The notes beneath the pieces are model-generated. The model was given only the letters and a program-made list of their open reading frames with translations, had not been told where the DNA came from and did not search any database. A stretch of 64,000 bases of DNA from an uncultured Bacteroides sp. (lineage in GTDB: Bacteria > Bacteroidota > Bacteroidia > Bacteroidales > Bacteroidaceae): contig CAQOGY010000002.1 in assembly GCA_948847595.1 (NCBI GenBank), positions 434,001 to 498,000 of the forward strand. Direction: 5' to 3'. Made by a program: the position numbers and the translations under genes. Below, piece by piece: positions 9,063-17,897 of the stretch; the first letter of the stretch is position 1; the number at the start of each line of letters is the position of its first letter.

Positions 9063-11492
9063 TTACAGCGAAACAGTGAGTTTATCTCCCGCATTCATAC
9101 TGATCTGTACCGAACCGTCTGCATTTATTTCAGGTGTAAATGCTTTCTTGTTCATTTTCCAGTTGTATGCACTTGCATTTGTGATGCGGAAAGAGAACTC
9201 AGCCGGGACGGATGCTCTTAATTCGGTATTTTCTATCCGGGCATTTTTCCAGTTCGCATCCAGTTCAATTCCGCCGCGGGCACAAAGTCCTTTGAAACTT
9301 CCGTCTTTCCATTCTTCCGGTAGGCAGGGGAGCAGTTCAATCCGGTTGTCGTAGCTTTGCAGCAACATTTCTGCGATACCTGCGGCTCCGGCCGTGTTTC
9401 CGTCGAAAGCGAAGATATCATCGTTGGCTCCGGTAATTCCGGCAGGAGAAACAGTGAACATATTTTCGCGGGACAGAGGGCCTAAAAGTTGCTTTACACT
9501 ATCGTATGCTTTCTTTGGCTCTTTCAGGCGGGCATAGAAACAAATCATATTGGCGCGGCTCCACTCCGTATCTTCCCAGTCCTTGGCAGCCAGACGTCTT
9601 TCGATGGTGGTATAGGCAGCTTTTGCCAGTTCGGGTGTTTTATTTAACGTAATCTGCGAATAAGGATAGAGAGATAACAAGTGTGTGGTGTGACGGTGAT
9701 TGGGGTGTGCTTCTTCGTAATCTTCAAACCATTCCTGTACGCCTCTGTTTGCGCTGATACGGAAAGGAGGAAGTTTACTGATAGCGGTACGGAGGCTGTC
9801 GGCAAATGAGGCATCGACATTTAATATTTCCGTCGATTGCAGGCATGCCGAGAATATCTCATAAGCCAGTACACGGTCGCAAGTTGGCATCATAGATGCG
9901 CAAAACTCTTGTCCCTGATAGCGGAAACTGTTCTCCGGTGAGATGCTGGGACCTGTCACAAGATAATTGTTTCGTGGATCAATGACCATATAATCCAGCA
10001 GGAATTCGGCATTGCTCTTTAATAAAGGATAAGCGGTTTCTTTCAGGAACTTTTTATCCTGGGTGTATTCATATTGAGTCCATACATGAGAAGTGAGCCA
10101 TGAGGAGGCAGTCGGGAACAATCCCCAGAGGATGCTGCCCGATACGGCTGCGTATCCCCACGGATTCGATGTGGTGTGGGCAGTCCATCCTTTGCAGCCG
10201 TATAAGTCCTGAGCTATTTTTGAACCATGCACAGACAAGTCTTTGATATAGTCGAAAAGCGGGAGATGACACTCGGGCAGGTTACCCACATTGGCGATCC
10301 AGTAGTTTTGTTCCGTATTGATATCCAGGTGATAATCATTAGTCCAACCCATGTGGCAAGCCAGGTTGTCATTGAAGAATCCTTGCAGGGCTACAGGCAG
10401 CGGAGAGTTGGGACGCGAAGAAGCAATCAGCAGATAACGGGCGTACTGGAAGAATAAGGCATCCAGTCCCGGATCAGATTCTCCCGCTTTCACTCGTGCC
10501 CAGCGCTGGTCATTCGGCAGATGGTTCAATTTGCCATTGTCTCCAAATGAGAGGGCTACCCGGGAGAAAAGCGGAGCATAGTCTTCTACATGTGTATTTC
10601 TCAGCGTTTTGAAGCTTTTCTTAGCGGCTGCTTCGATTGTTTCCTTGCATTTCTGCTTGTAGTCGTATCCTGCGAATGTTGTATTCTTATAATTGGTACG
10701 TACGTCAGACAGTAAGGTTACTTCCGTTGCCTTGTCGATGAGGAGTTTCTTTCCGTCGGCTTTGATAGTTCCTCCTTTTATTTCTACAGCGATGCGTCCT
10801 TCAAATAATACTCCTCCTCTGCCATGTTTTTCAAACTCGGCGTTACCGGTATAGATCAGTTGGTTCCCGGAGGCTATGACTTCGGCATTTCTGAGCAAAT
10901 TCAGTTCTAGTTCTATCGTGATGGCTTCCGGACGGCTGGCTGTGATATACATGGCAATTACGTCATCCGGATTGGAAGCGATAGACTGACGGGTATATTC
11001 TGTGTCACCTATTTTATAAGTGACGGTATTGACAGCAGTAGATAAATCCAGTTCGTGGTGATAGTCGGACAATTCTCCTTCGGGATAAGTGAAATTCAGT
11101 TTCAGGTCACCGATAGGAAGATGTGTTCCGGCGGAATGCGGACTTCCGGCCATCGTGTTTCCGGCGATGTGGTTGCCTTCGGCAAGATTGCCCTCAAAGA
11201 ACAGTTTCCGTATCTCGTCGAGTTTTTCTCTTCCCAGCGGACGCTGTTGATGTTCATCATACTCCCCCGACCACATGGTCGATTCGTTCAGGCCGATGGT
11301 TTCCGTTTCCACGCCACCATATACCATTGCTCCGAGACGACCATTCCCCAAAGGCAGAGATTTCATCCATTCGTCAGCAGGTTTGTCATACCATAATTTC
11401 ATATTATCTGTGGTTGCTTCTGACGGCAAGCAACTACTGAACAGAAGTGTGGCCCCGATAATCAGGCCAAGTGATCTCGTTATGTTTCTCAT
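9063..11492 (-). CDS. GH95 alpha-L-fucosidase / alpha-L-galactosidase family enzyme
   Basis: An 809-residue exported lipoprotein (lipobox LLFSSC, Cys about 21) of glycoside hydrolase family 95, an (alpha/alpha)6-barrel inverting enzyme. The start of the mature protein has the family motif 'WMKSLPLGNGRLGAMVYGG' and 'IGLNESTMWSG'. The barrel contains 'HLDINTEQNYW' (about residue 387-397), which corresponds to the conserved Asn-rich catalytic loop. Near the C-terminus 'FDGNTAGAAGIAEML' carries the Asp position expected for the catalytic acid/base network. Family members release terminal alpha-1,2-L-fucose or L-galactose; the sequence does not let me choose. The gene stands alone on the minus strand, divergent from the regulator gene, with a -7 box at 11521. 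It probably trims side chains of the PUL 1 substrate at the surface or in the periplasm. Confidence 0.93.
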   Translation of the reverse strand: MRNITRSLGLIIGATLLFSSCLPSEATTDNMKLWYDKPADEWMKSLPLGNGRLGAMVYGGVETETIGLNESTMWSGEYDEHQQRPLGREKLDEIRKLFFEGNLAEGNHIAGNTMAGSPHSAGTHLPIGDLKLNFTYPEGELSDYHHELDLSTAVNTVTYKIGDTEYTRQSIASNPDDVIAMYITASRPEAITIELELNLLRNAEVIASGNQLIYTGNAEFEKHGRGGVLFEGRIAVEIKGGTIKADGKKLLIDKATEVTLLSDVRTNYKNTTFAGYDYKQKCKETIEAAAKKSFKTLRNTHVEDYAPLFSRVALSFGDNGKLNHLPNDQRWARVKAGESDPGLDALFFQYARYLLIASSRPNSPLPVALQGFFNDNLACHMGWTNDYHLDINTEQNYWIANVGNLPECHLPLFDYIKDLSVHGSKIAQDLYGCKGWTAHTTSNPWGYAAVSGSILWGLFPTASSWLTSHVWTQYEYTQDKKFLKETAYPLLKSNAEFLLDYMVIDPRNNYLVTGPSISPENSFRYQGQEFCASMMPTCDRVLAYEIFSACLQSTEILNVDASFADSLRTAISKLPPFRISANRGVQEWFEDYEEAHPNHRHTTHLLSLYPYSQITLNKTPELAKAAYTTIERRLAAKDWEDTEWSRANMICFYARLKEPKKAYDSVKQLLGPLSRENMFTVSPAGITGANDDIFAFDGNTAGAAGIAEMLLQSYDNRIELLPCLPEEWKDGSFKGLCARGGIELDANWKNARIENTELRASVPAEFSFRITNASAYNWKMNKKAFTPEINADGSVQISMNAGDKLTVSL

Positions 11493-11520
11493 GTTACAAA
11501 TTAATTATTCAATGATGCTG

Positions 11521-11528
11521 CAAAGGTA
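11521..11528 (-). promoter_or_regulatory. Candidate -7 box for the GH95 gene
   Basis: Minus-strand reading is TACCTTTG, a match to TAnnTTTG, 29 nt upstream of the GH95 ATG. A TTTG lies 26 nt further upstream, longer than the usual 19-21 nt spacer. The 156-nt region is shared with the divergent regulator gene. Confidence 0.5.
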
Positions 11529-11648
11529 TCCGGGAAGGTCAATTTAAAAATGAACAAATGCGCCTATTACTGAAACAAATGCGTCAACTGCTTTCTGCGT
11601 ACCATTTTTTGGTGTATATTTGCCCGCATAGCAAATTATAATAGTTCT

Positions 11649-14600
11649 ATGTATATGAAGAAACACCTGATGCGATTGTTCCTCCTGAATTGTCTGCTGT
11701 TACTCTCCATCTGTGTCGTTCGTGCACAGGATCGTTCCGATTTCTATTTCACTCATGTCAATGGAGAAAATGGATTGTCGGCCAGTAATGTGAAAGCAAT
11801 CTTGCAGGATAGTTATGGATTTATGTGGTTCGGAACTAAAAACGGACTCAACCGCTATGACGGAACTTCCATCCTTCAGTTCAACTGTGATGATCTGGTA
11901 GCGGGAGTGGGTAATCATAATATTGCCGCCCTTTTTGAAGATAACAAACGAAACCTATGGGTAGGAACGGACAGAGGCGTTTATATCTATGATCCAAGGA
12001 TTGATGTTTTTACTCATTTCAGTTTGTCTACACGGGAAGGAATAACCGTTGATAACTGGGTGGCGGAGATACTGTCCGACTCATTGGATAATATATGGAT
12101 ACTGATTCCCGATCAGGGAATCTTCCGTTATAAGGACGAAAAGTTAAGTTTTTACTCTCTCACGAATAAGGATAATCTCAAAAATAATAATCCCGAATGT
12201 ATCTGTGTGAATGAAAAAGGTGAGGTATGGATAGGTACTTCGGGTGTCGGGCTATTCAAGTATAATCCCAAGGAAGATAAGTTTGAGCAATATCTGACCG
12301 ACCGGACCGGACGTTCGCTGGCAGATAAGACAATTATAAGTATTTGCTTTCAGGGTGAAAATGCTATCCTTGCCATACACGAAGGAGATCTGATAAAATA
12401 CAATACCGTCACCAACGAATTAAGTGACATTCCTTTCCTTGGTGAGAAGAAGACATTCCTGCGGGATGTGATGTGTTTTGAAGATGAAATCTGGGTAGGT
12501 TCGCTTCATGGTGTTTTTATCATTAACGAGAAGAAGAATAAGGTGACTCATCTCAAGGAGGACTTGATGCGTTCGTTCAGCCTCTCCGATAACAGTATTT
12601 ATTCTATCTACAGAGATCATGAAGGAGGAATCTGGATCGGTACGATGTTCGGCGGTGCCAATTACCTGCCCAAGCGTGAGCTGACCTTTGATAAATATGT
12701 ACCGGGAAGTGACTCACATTCGTTGAATACCAAACGAATCAGAGGATTGGCGGAAGATAACTACGGATGTATTTGGATAGGGACGGAAGATAACGGTGTC
12801 AATGTACTGGACCCTAAAACGGGTGAAGTGCATCAGATACACGATCATGTTCCCGGCCGTCTGATTACATTATGCGTCAGACATTACAATGATCATGTCT
12901 ATGTGGGACTGCTCAAACAGGGGATGAACGATATCAGCCTGCCCGGCGAACATCTGCGGTATGTCAGTGATGCGGAGTTGGGCATTGAGGAAGGTAGTGT
13001 ATATAGTTTCCTGATAGATAGCAAAGGGCGCAGATGGATAGGTCCGGGATGGGGGCTGTATATGTCGCAACCCAACGAAAAGAAATATCATAAGATAGAT
13101 GAAGTAGGGTATTGCTGGATTTACGATATCATGGAAGACAAGGATGGTCTGATCTGGATTGCCACAATGGGAAACGGTATCTGGAAATGCAATCCCGAAA
13201 CCGGTACGTATCATAACTATTACTTTAATGAAGGGAAAAGCTCTAACTCCGTCAGTTCCATCATGCAGGACAGTAAAGGGAATATATGGTTCTCTACCGA
13301 CCGTGGCGGTATATGCAGATATAATGAAGCACAGGACGACTTTACCACTTTCAGTATCGAAGACGGGCTGCCGGACGATGTAGCTTACAATATATTGGAA
13401 GATGATGCCGGAAATCTGTGGTTTGGCACCAATAAAGGATTGGTCAAGTTCAATCCCGAGAATGGAGATGTACGTGTCTTTACCAATAAGGACGGACTAT
13501 TGGGTAATCAGTTCAATTATCAATCGGCATTGAAAGCTCAGGATGGAAGGTTCTATTTCGGCGGGGTGGACGGGTTGATCGCGTTCGATCCTACTGTTCA
13601 GGAGGAGGAAAGGCCACTTCCGCCTGTCTACATTTCCAAGTTTAGTATATATAATAAGGAGGTGACAGTGCATACTCCTGACTCACCCCTAAAACAATGT
13701 ATCGTACATACGGATGAAATCGTCCTGCCTTATGATCAGGCCAATATCAGTTTTGACGTGGCCTTGCTCAGTTACTCTACTGCCGAGTCCAACCAATACT
13801 ATTATCGTATGGAACCGCTTGACAGGGATTGGGTACGGGCAGCCAGCAACCAGAACATCTCGTATGCCAAACTTCCGCCGGGAAAATACACCTTCCGTGT
13901 GCAGGCTACTCACGGCAGCAAGTCCGAGTCGTCCACACGTTCTCTGTCTATTATCATTCTTCCTCCGTGGTGGCAGTCTATCATCGCTTACATTGTATAT
14001 ACCGTGTGTATTATCCTGATCGTGGTTGGCACCATCTTATGGTACAAACGCCGCAAGGAGAAGCAACTGGAAGAACGGCAAAAACTGTTCGAGATCGAAA
14101 AGGAGAAGGAACTGTACGAATCCAAAGTAGACTTCTTCACAGAGATAGCGCACGAAGTGCGTACCCCTTTGACACTGATCAACGGTCCTCTCGAAGCCAT
14201 TGAGGAAATGGAGATACAGGAGCCCAAGATGAAGAAGTATATCAGTGTGATGGTCCAGAACACCAAACGCCTGCTGGAACTTACCGGACAACTGCTGGAC
14301 TTCCAGAAGATCGGTGCCAACAAGCTGACCATGAAATTTGAGAGCGTGGACATTACCGAACTTCTTGCCGGAATCGTGGCACGCTTTGAAGTGACGTTCA
14401 GCCTGAACCGAAAAGAATTGCAGTTAAAATCGACAGATGAGCAGGTGTGGGCAGCTGTAGATAAAGAAGCAATCACCAAGATACTGAGCAACCTGCTCAA
14501 TAATGCGCTGAAGTACGCCAGCCAGAATGTACTGGTAGAACTGGAAAAGGGAGAAGACAGCTTTACGATTCGCGTCACCAGTGACGGAAACAAGATTCCG

Positions 14601-15689
14601 GCGGAAGTCAGCCAATATATATTCGAACCGTTCTATCAGGTGGACAGAAAAGAGAAGCCCCGTAATGGAGTAGGCATCGGTTTGTCTCTGGCACGTTCGC
14701 TGGCATCCCTGCATAAAGGCACGATCTATCTGGACACCAATCAGGAGAGCAATGTTTTTGTACTGACCATTCCTTTGAATATGGAGGGCATTAAACAGGA
14801 GAACAACAAAGCCATACAGAAAGACATTGTCGAGCTGGACGAACATACGCCCGTCACGGCCGATATGTATGGATATACCCTCCTGCTGGTAGAAGACAAT
14901 GAAAGTATGCTGACCTTTATTCTCGAACGCTTGCAGGAAAACTTCACCGTAGAGACAGCGATGAACGGGGTAGAAGCACTGGAAATATTGAGAAGCAGCC
15001 ATATCGACTTGATCATCAGTGATATCATGATGCCTGTAATGGACGGATACCAACTCTGCAAGGAAGTAAAATCGGATATGGAGCTTTCTCATATTCCTAT
15101 TATCTTCCTTACAGCCAAGAATGACATCGACAGCAAAATCAACGGTCTGAAATATGGTGCGGAAGCATACGTTGAGAAACCTTTCTCTTTCAATTATCTG
15201 AAAGAACAAGTCCTGTCCTTGCTTGACAACAGGCGCAGGGAAAGAGAAGCCTTTGCAAAACGTCCCTTCTTCTCTGTCAACAATATGCAGATGAACAAGG
15301 CGGACGAGGAATTTATGAATAAGGTGATCAAGGTCATTGAAGATAACATAACCGATGATAATTTCGGTGTAGAACGAATGGCAGATATACTCTGCATGAG
15401 CCGTTCCAGTTTGTTAAGGAAAATCAAGACACTGTTCAACTTGTCTCCGCTCGATTTTATCCGGTTGATCAAGCTGAAGAAGGCAGCCGAGTTTATTCAG
15501 GAAGGTAAATACCGGATCGGAGATATCTGCTATATGGTCGGCATCAATTCGCCGTCTTATTTCAGCAAGTTATTCCTGAAACAATTCGGCATGACACCTA
15601 AAGATTTTGAGAAACAATATCAATCCGGCAAGCAGATCATTATCACGCAGGAGATAAAGAATGTCGAGGCAGGAGAGGGCACAAAATAG
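11649..15689 (+). CDS. Hybrid two-component system regulator (HTCS) of PUL 1
   Basis: A single 1346-residue chain combines a sensor kinase and a response regulator. The order is: signal peptide (ends near VVRA-QD, about 26); a periplasmic double beta-propeller of Reg_prop repeats with many 'IWIGT'/'LWFGT' motifs (about 30-680); a Y_Y_Y domain (about 690-770); one membrane segment (about 778-800); HisKA with the phospho-accepting His in 'FFTEIAHEVRTPL' (about 834); HATPase_c with 'NLLNNALKYA' and 'GVGIGLSLARSL'; a receiver domain with the Asp in 'DLIISDIMMPVMDG' (about 1123); and a C-terminal AraC-type helix-turn-helix (about 1235-1335). HTCS proteins sense an oligosaccharide in the periplasm and activate their PUL. 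Its position between the GH95 gene and the enzyme operon supports control of all PUL 1 groups. A second ATG six bases downstream is an equally good start. Confidence 0.96.
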   Translation: MYMKKHLMRLFLLNCLLLLSICVVRAQDRSDFYFTHVNGENGLSASNVKAILQDSYGFMWFGTKNGLNRYDGTSILQFNCDDLVAGVGNHNIAALFEDNKRNLWVGTDRGVYIYDPRIDVFTHFSLSTREGITVDNWVAEILSDSLDNIWILIPDQGIFRYKDEKLSFYSLTNKDNLKNNNPECICVNEKGEVWIGTSGVGLFKYNPKEDKFEQYLTDRTGRSLADKTIISICFQGENAILAIHEGDLIKYNTVTNELSDIPFLGEKKTFLRDVMCFEDEIWVGSLHGVFIINEKKNKVTHLKEDLMRSFSLSDNSIYSIYRDHEGGIWIGTMFGGANYLPKRELTFDKYVPGSDSHSLNTKRIRGLAEDNYGCIWIGTEDNGVNVLDPKTGEVHQIHDHVPGRLITLCVRHYNDHVYVGLLKQGMNDISLPGEHLRYVSDAELGIEEGSVYSFLIDSKGRRWIGPGWGLYMSQPNEKKYHKIDEVGYCWIYDIMEDKDGLIWIATMGNGIWKCNPETGTYHNYYFNEGKSSNSVSSIMQDSKGNIWFSTDRGGICRYNEAQDDFTTFSIEDGLPDDVAYNILEDDAGNLWFGTNKGLVKFNPENGDVRVFTNKDGLLGNQFNYQSALKAQDGRFYFGGVDGLIAFDPTVQEEERPLPPVYISKFSIYNKEVTVHTPDSPLKQCIVHTDEIVLPYDQANISFDVALLSYSTAESNQYYYRMEPLDRDWVRAASNQNISYAKLPPGKYTFRVQATHGSKSESSTRSLSIIILPPWWQSIIAYIVYTVCIILIVVGTILWYKRRKEKQLEERQKLFEIEKEKELYESKVDFFTEIAHEVRTPLTLINGPLEAIEEMEIQEPKMKKYISVMVQNTKRLLELTGQLLDFQKIGANKLTMKFESVDITELLAGIVARFEVTFSLNRKELQLKSTDEQVWAAVDKEAITKILSNLLNNALKYASQNVLVELEKGEDSFTIRVTSDGNKIPAEVSQYIFEPFYQVDRKEKPRNGVGIGLSLARSLASLHKGTIYLDTNQESNVFVLTIPLNMEGIKQENNKAIQKDIVELDEHTPVTADMYGYTLLLVEDNESMLTFILERLQENFTVETAMNGVEALEILRSSHIDLIISDIMMPVMDGYQLCKEVKSDMELSHIPIIFLTAKNDIDSKINGLKYGAEAYVEKPFSFNYLKEQVLSLLDNRRREREAFAKRPFFSVNNMQMNKADEEFMNKVIKVIEDNITDDNFGVERMADILCMSRSSLLRKIKTLFNLSPLDFIRLIKLKKAAEFIQEGKYRIGDICYMVGINSPSYFSKLFLKQFGMTPKDFEKQYQSGKQIIITQEIKNVEAGEGTK

Positions 15690-15783
15690 ATAAAATACCT
15701 CTCTTAGCCCGCATTGGAGCTTATTTGCCGTATTTTTATCATTTTTTGAATCGTTTGTATATAGTAAAGGAGATGCCAATCCT

Positions 15784-15791
15784 TACCTTTG
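15784..15791 (+). promoter_or_regulatory. Candidate -7 box of the PUL 1 enzyme operon
   Basis: TACCTTTG matches TAnnTTTG and lies 77 nt before the preferred start of the first enzyme gene. A TTTG at 15754 is 26 nt away, too far for a strong consensus promoter. This is consistent with dependence on an activator. Confidence 0.5.
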
Positions 15792-15867
15792 TGGCATACC
15801 TCAATAAGAGAAAAAGGTTTCTTATTCGGGTATGCTTTATTTTTTTTACATAAGAACATTGTACCAT

Positions 15868-17889
15868 ATGAAAAACCAAAAGCTACTACTAAAAAAAATG
15901 TCGGGAGTATCCTTGATGCTTCTTCTGTTTCTTTTCTTTTCCAACTGTGCCAGTGGAGACAAGATTTTCTCTACCGATGTATGGAATATAACTTACGATG
16001 ATCAGCAAGGAGGGATAACACTCACCTATAAGTCAAAAAATATTTGTAACGGAATGTATGCTTCTTATCAATGGGAAGGGAAGGAGATCAAGACGAGTGA
16101 CTATGCCCGCCATAAAATCAGTACGGGCAAAGTTTCCGATTCTTTCGGGAAAGGGCATATATATAAGGTAGAGTATACGGATAAGGAACTTCCGAAGCTG
16201 ACTCAGTATTTCTATCTTTATCCGGGTAAGGAATATATACTGACCGATTTTACGGTCGAAGCGAAAGAGGAAATCAGTTCCGGCAGAATGGCTCCTGTCA
16301 ATGTCGATTCTATATCCGGATTCTTGCAGGCAGGTGATAACCGTGCCCTTTTTGTTCCGTTCGACAATGACAAATGGATCAGATATCAGTCTCATCCGCT
16401 TGGTTTCGATACATTGGTGAGTTATGAAGTGACAGCCATATTCAATAATGAAAGCCGGAACGGTCTGGTGGTCGGCTCCGTAGAACATGATAACTGGAAA
16501 ACAGGTATTTCAATAGGTAAGGGGGATCGTGATAACATTGGTTCGCTGGTATGTTATGGGGGCATAGCAGATGAGCAGACTCGTGACGTAAAGGCTCACG
16601 GTGCATTAGCAGGTAAAAAGATAAAATCCCCTAAAGTCTTTTTGGGTTTCTTTGAAGATTGGTGCGATGGACTTGAAGCGTATGCAAAAGCCAACGCTGT
16701 AATTGCCCCTCCCAAAGCATGGGAGAAAGCTGTTCCATTTGGTTGGAACAGCTGGGGGGCATTACAATTCAATCTGACTTATGAGAAAGCGATGGAAGTC
16801 TCCGATTATTTCAAGGAGAATCTGCAGAATAATCATTTTGTAAACCCTGATCAGACTGTCTATATCGGTCTGGACTCCGGTTGGGACTGTATGAATGAGG
16901 AACAACTGAAATCATTTATAGAAAAGTGTAAGTCGAACGGACAGATTGGTGGTATCTACTGGACTCCGTTCACCGACTGGGCACGCGATCCGGAACGGAC
17001 GGTAGATGCCGCACCGGAATATAAATACAAAGATATCTATCTCTATGCCAACGGAAAGCCGCAGGAACTGGACGGCGCTTATGCAGTCGATCCAACGCAT
17101 CCGGCAGTGGAAGCTATGATGAAGAAGATTTCCGGTTTGTTCCACCGTGCAGGATTCGAGTATGTGAAGATGGACTTCATGACACACGGTGCGATGGAAG
17201 CGGACAAATGGTATAATCCTGAGATTACCACAGGTATACAGGGATATAATTATGGCATGAAGCTGCTCAATCAATATTTTGGAGATATGTATATCAATCT
17301 CTCCATTTCTCCTGTCTTCCCTGCCCAGTATGCGCAGTCACGCAGAATAGCCTGTGATGCGTGGAACCAGATCAAGGATACCGAATATACATTGAACGCT
17401 CTTTCATACGGCTGGTGGCAGAAGTATATCTATCAATATAATGATGCCGATCATATTGTACTGAGAGATGCTACCGACGGAGAAAACCGTGCCCGTATTA
17501 CTTCGGGTGTCATTACGGGTATTTACATTACAGGAGACGATTTCAGTGCGGGAGGAGGAAAAGACGGCAAAGAGAAGTCACAGAAATATCTGACCAATGC
17601 GGCAGTGAATGCGGTGGCGACAGGAGAAGTGTTCCGTCCTGTGGAAGGAAACGGAGAGAAGTCGGAACATATCTTTGTAAGAAAGACACCCGATGGTCGT
17701 TTCCATTGTGCGGTATTCAACTACTCGGACCAGGAACAGACAACTGTACTTTCGTTGGAAAGAATAGGACTGGACAAGGCACGCGGCTATCAGGTGAAGG
17801 AATTATGGAGCGGCAACGAGACTTCTGCCACAGGACAGCTTGAAGTGACCATACCCTCCAAAGACGTGCAATTACTAGAATTTAAATAA
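15868..17889 (+). CDS. Clan GH-D glycosidase, alpha-galactosidase-like (GH27/GH36 superfamily)
   Basis: A 673-residue exported protein, probably a lipoprotein (FLFFSNC after the signal segment). I chose the ATG at 15868 because the open frame upstream (from 15832) adds 12 residues that spoil the signal peptide. The N-terminal half is a beta-sandwich. The catalytic (beta/alpha)8 barrel starts at 'PFGWNSWGALQ' and carries 'YIGLDSGWD', the nucleophile Asp in 'FEYVKMDFMTHG' (about residue 434), and a likely acid/base Asp in 'RRIACDAWNQ' (about 496). A small C-terminal beta domain follows. These motifs fit clan GH-D, whose members mostly cleave alpha-galactosides, with some alpha-N-acetylgalactosaminidases and arabinopyranosidases. 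It heads the rightward operon, 8 nt before the acetylesterase gene. Exact family and sugar are open; the barrel diverges from the GH36 enzyme encoded two genes on. Confidence 0.8.
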   Translation: MKNQKLLLKKMSGVSLMLLLFLFFSNCASGDKIFSTDVWNITYDDQQGGITLTYKSKNICNGMYASYQWEGKEIKTSDYARHKISTGKVSDSFGKGHIYKVEYTDKELPKLTQYFYLYPGKEYILTDFTVEAKEEISSGRMAPVNVDSISGFLQAGDNRALFVPFDNDKWIRYQSHPLGFDTLVSYEVTAIFNNESRNGLVVGSVEHDNWKTGISIGKGDRDNIGSLVCYGGIADEQTRDVKAHGALAGKKIKSPKVFLGFFEDWCDGLEAYAKANAVIAPPKAWEKAVPFGWNSWGALQFNLTYEKAMEVSDYFKENLQNNHFVNPDQTVYIGLDSGWDCMNEEQLKSFIEKCKSNGQIGGIYWTPFTDWARDPERTVDAAPEYKYKDIYLYANGKPQELDGAYAVDPTHPAVEAMMKKISGLFHRAGFEYVKMDFMTHGAMEADKWYNPEITTGIQGYNYGMKLLNQYFGDMYINLSISPVFPAQYAQSRRIACDAWNQIKDTEYTLNALSYGWWQKYIYQYNDADHIVLRDATDGENRARITSGVITGIYITGDDFSAGGGKDGKEKSQKYLTNAAVNAVATGEVFRPVEGNGEKSEHIFVRKTPDGRFHCAVFNYSDQEQTTVLSLERIGLDKARGYQVKELWSGNETSATGQLEVTIPSKDVQLLEFK

Positions 17890-17897
17890 CCGGAGAA

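Noticed and set aside
13988..14593. 201-codon minus-strand frame opposite the HTCS kinase domain
   Set aside because: Serine-rich antisense shadow of the kinase coding sequence; no independent support.
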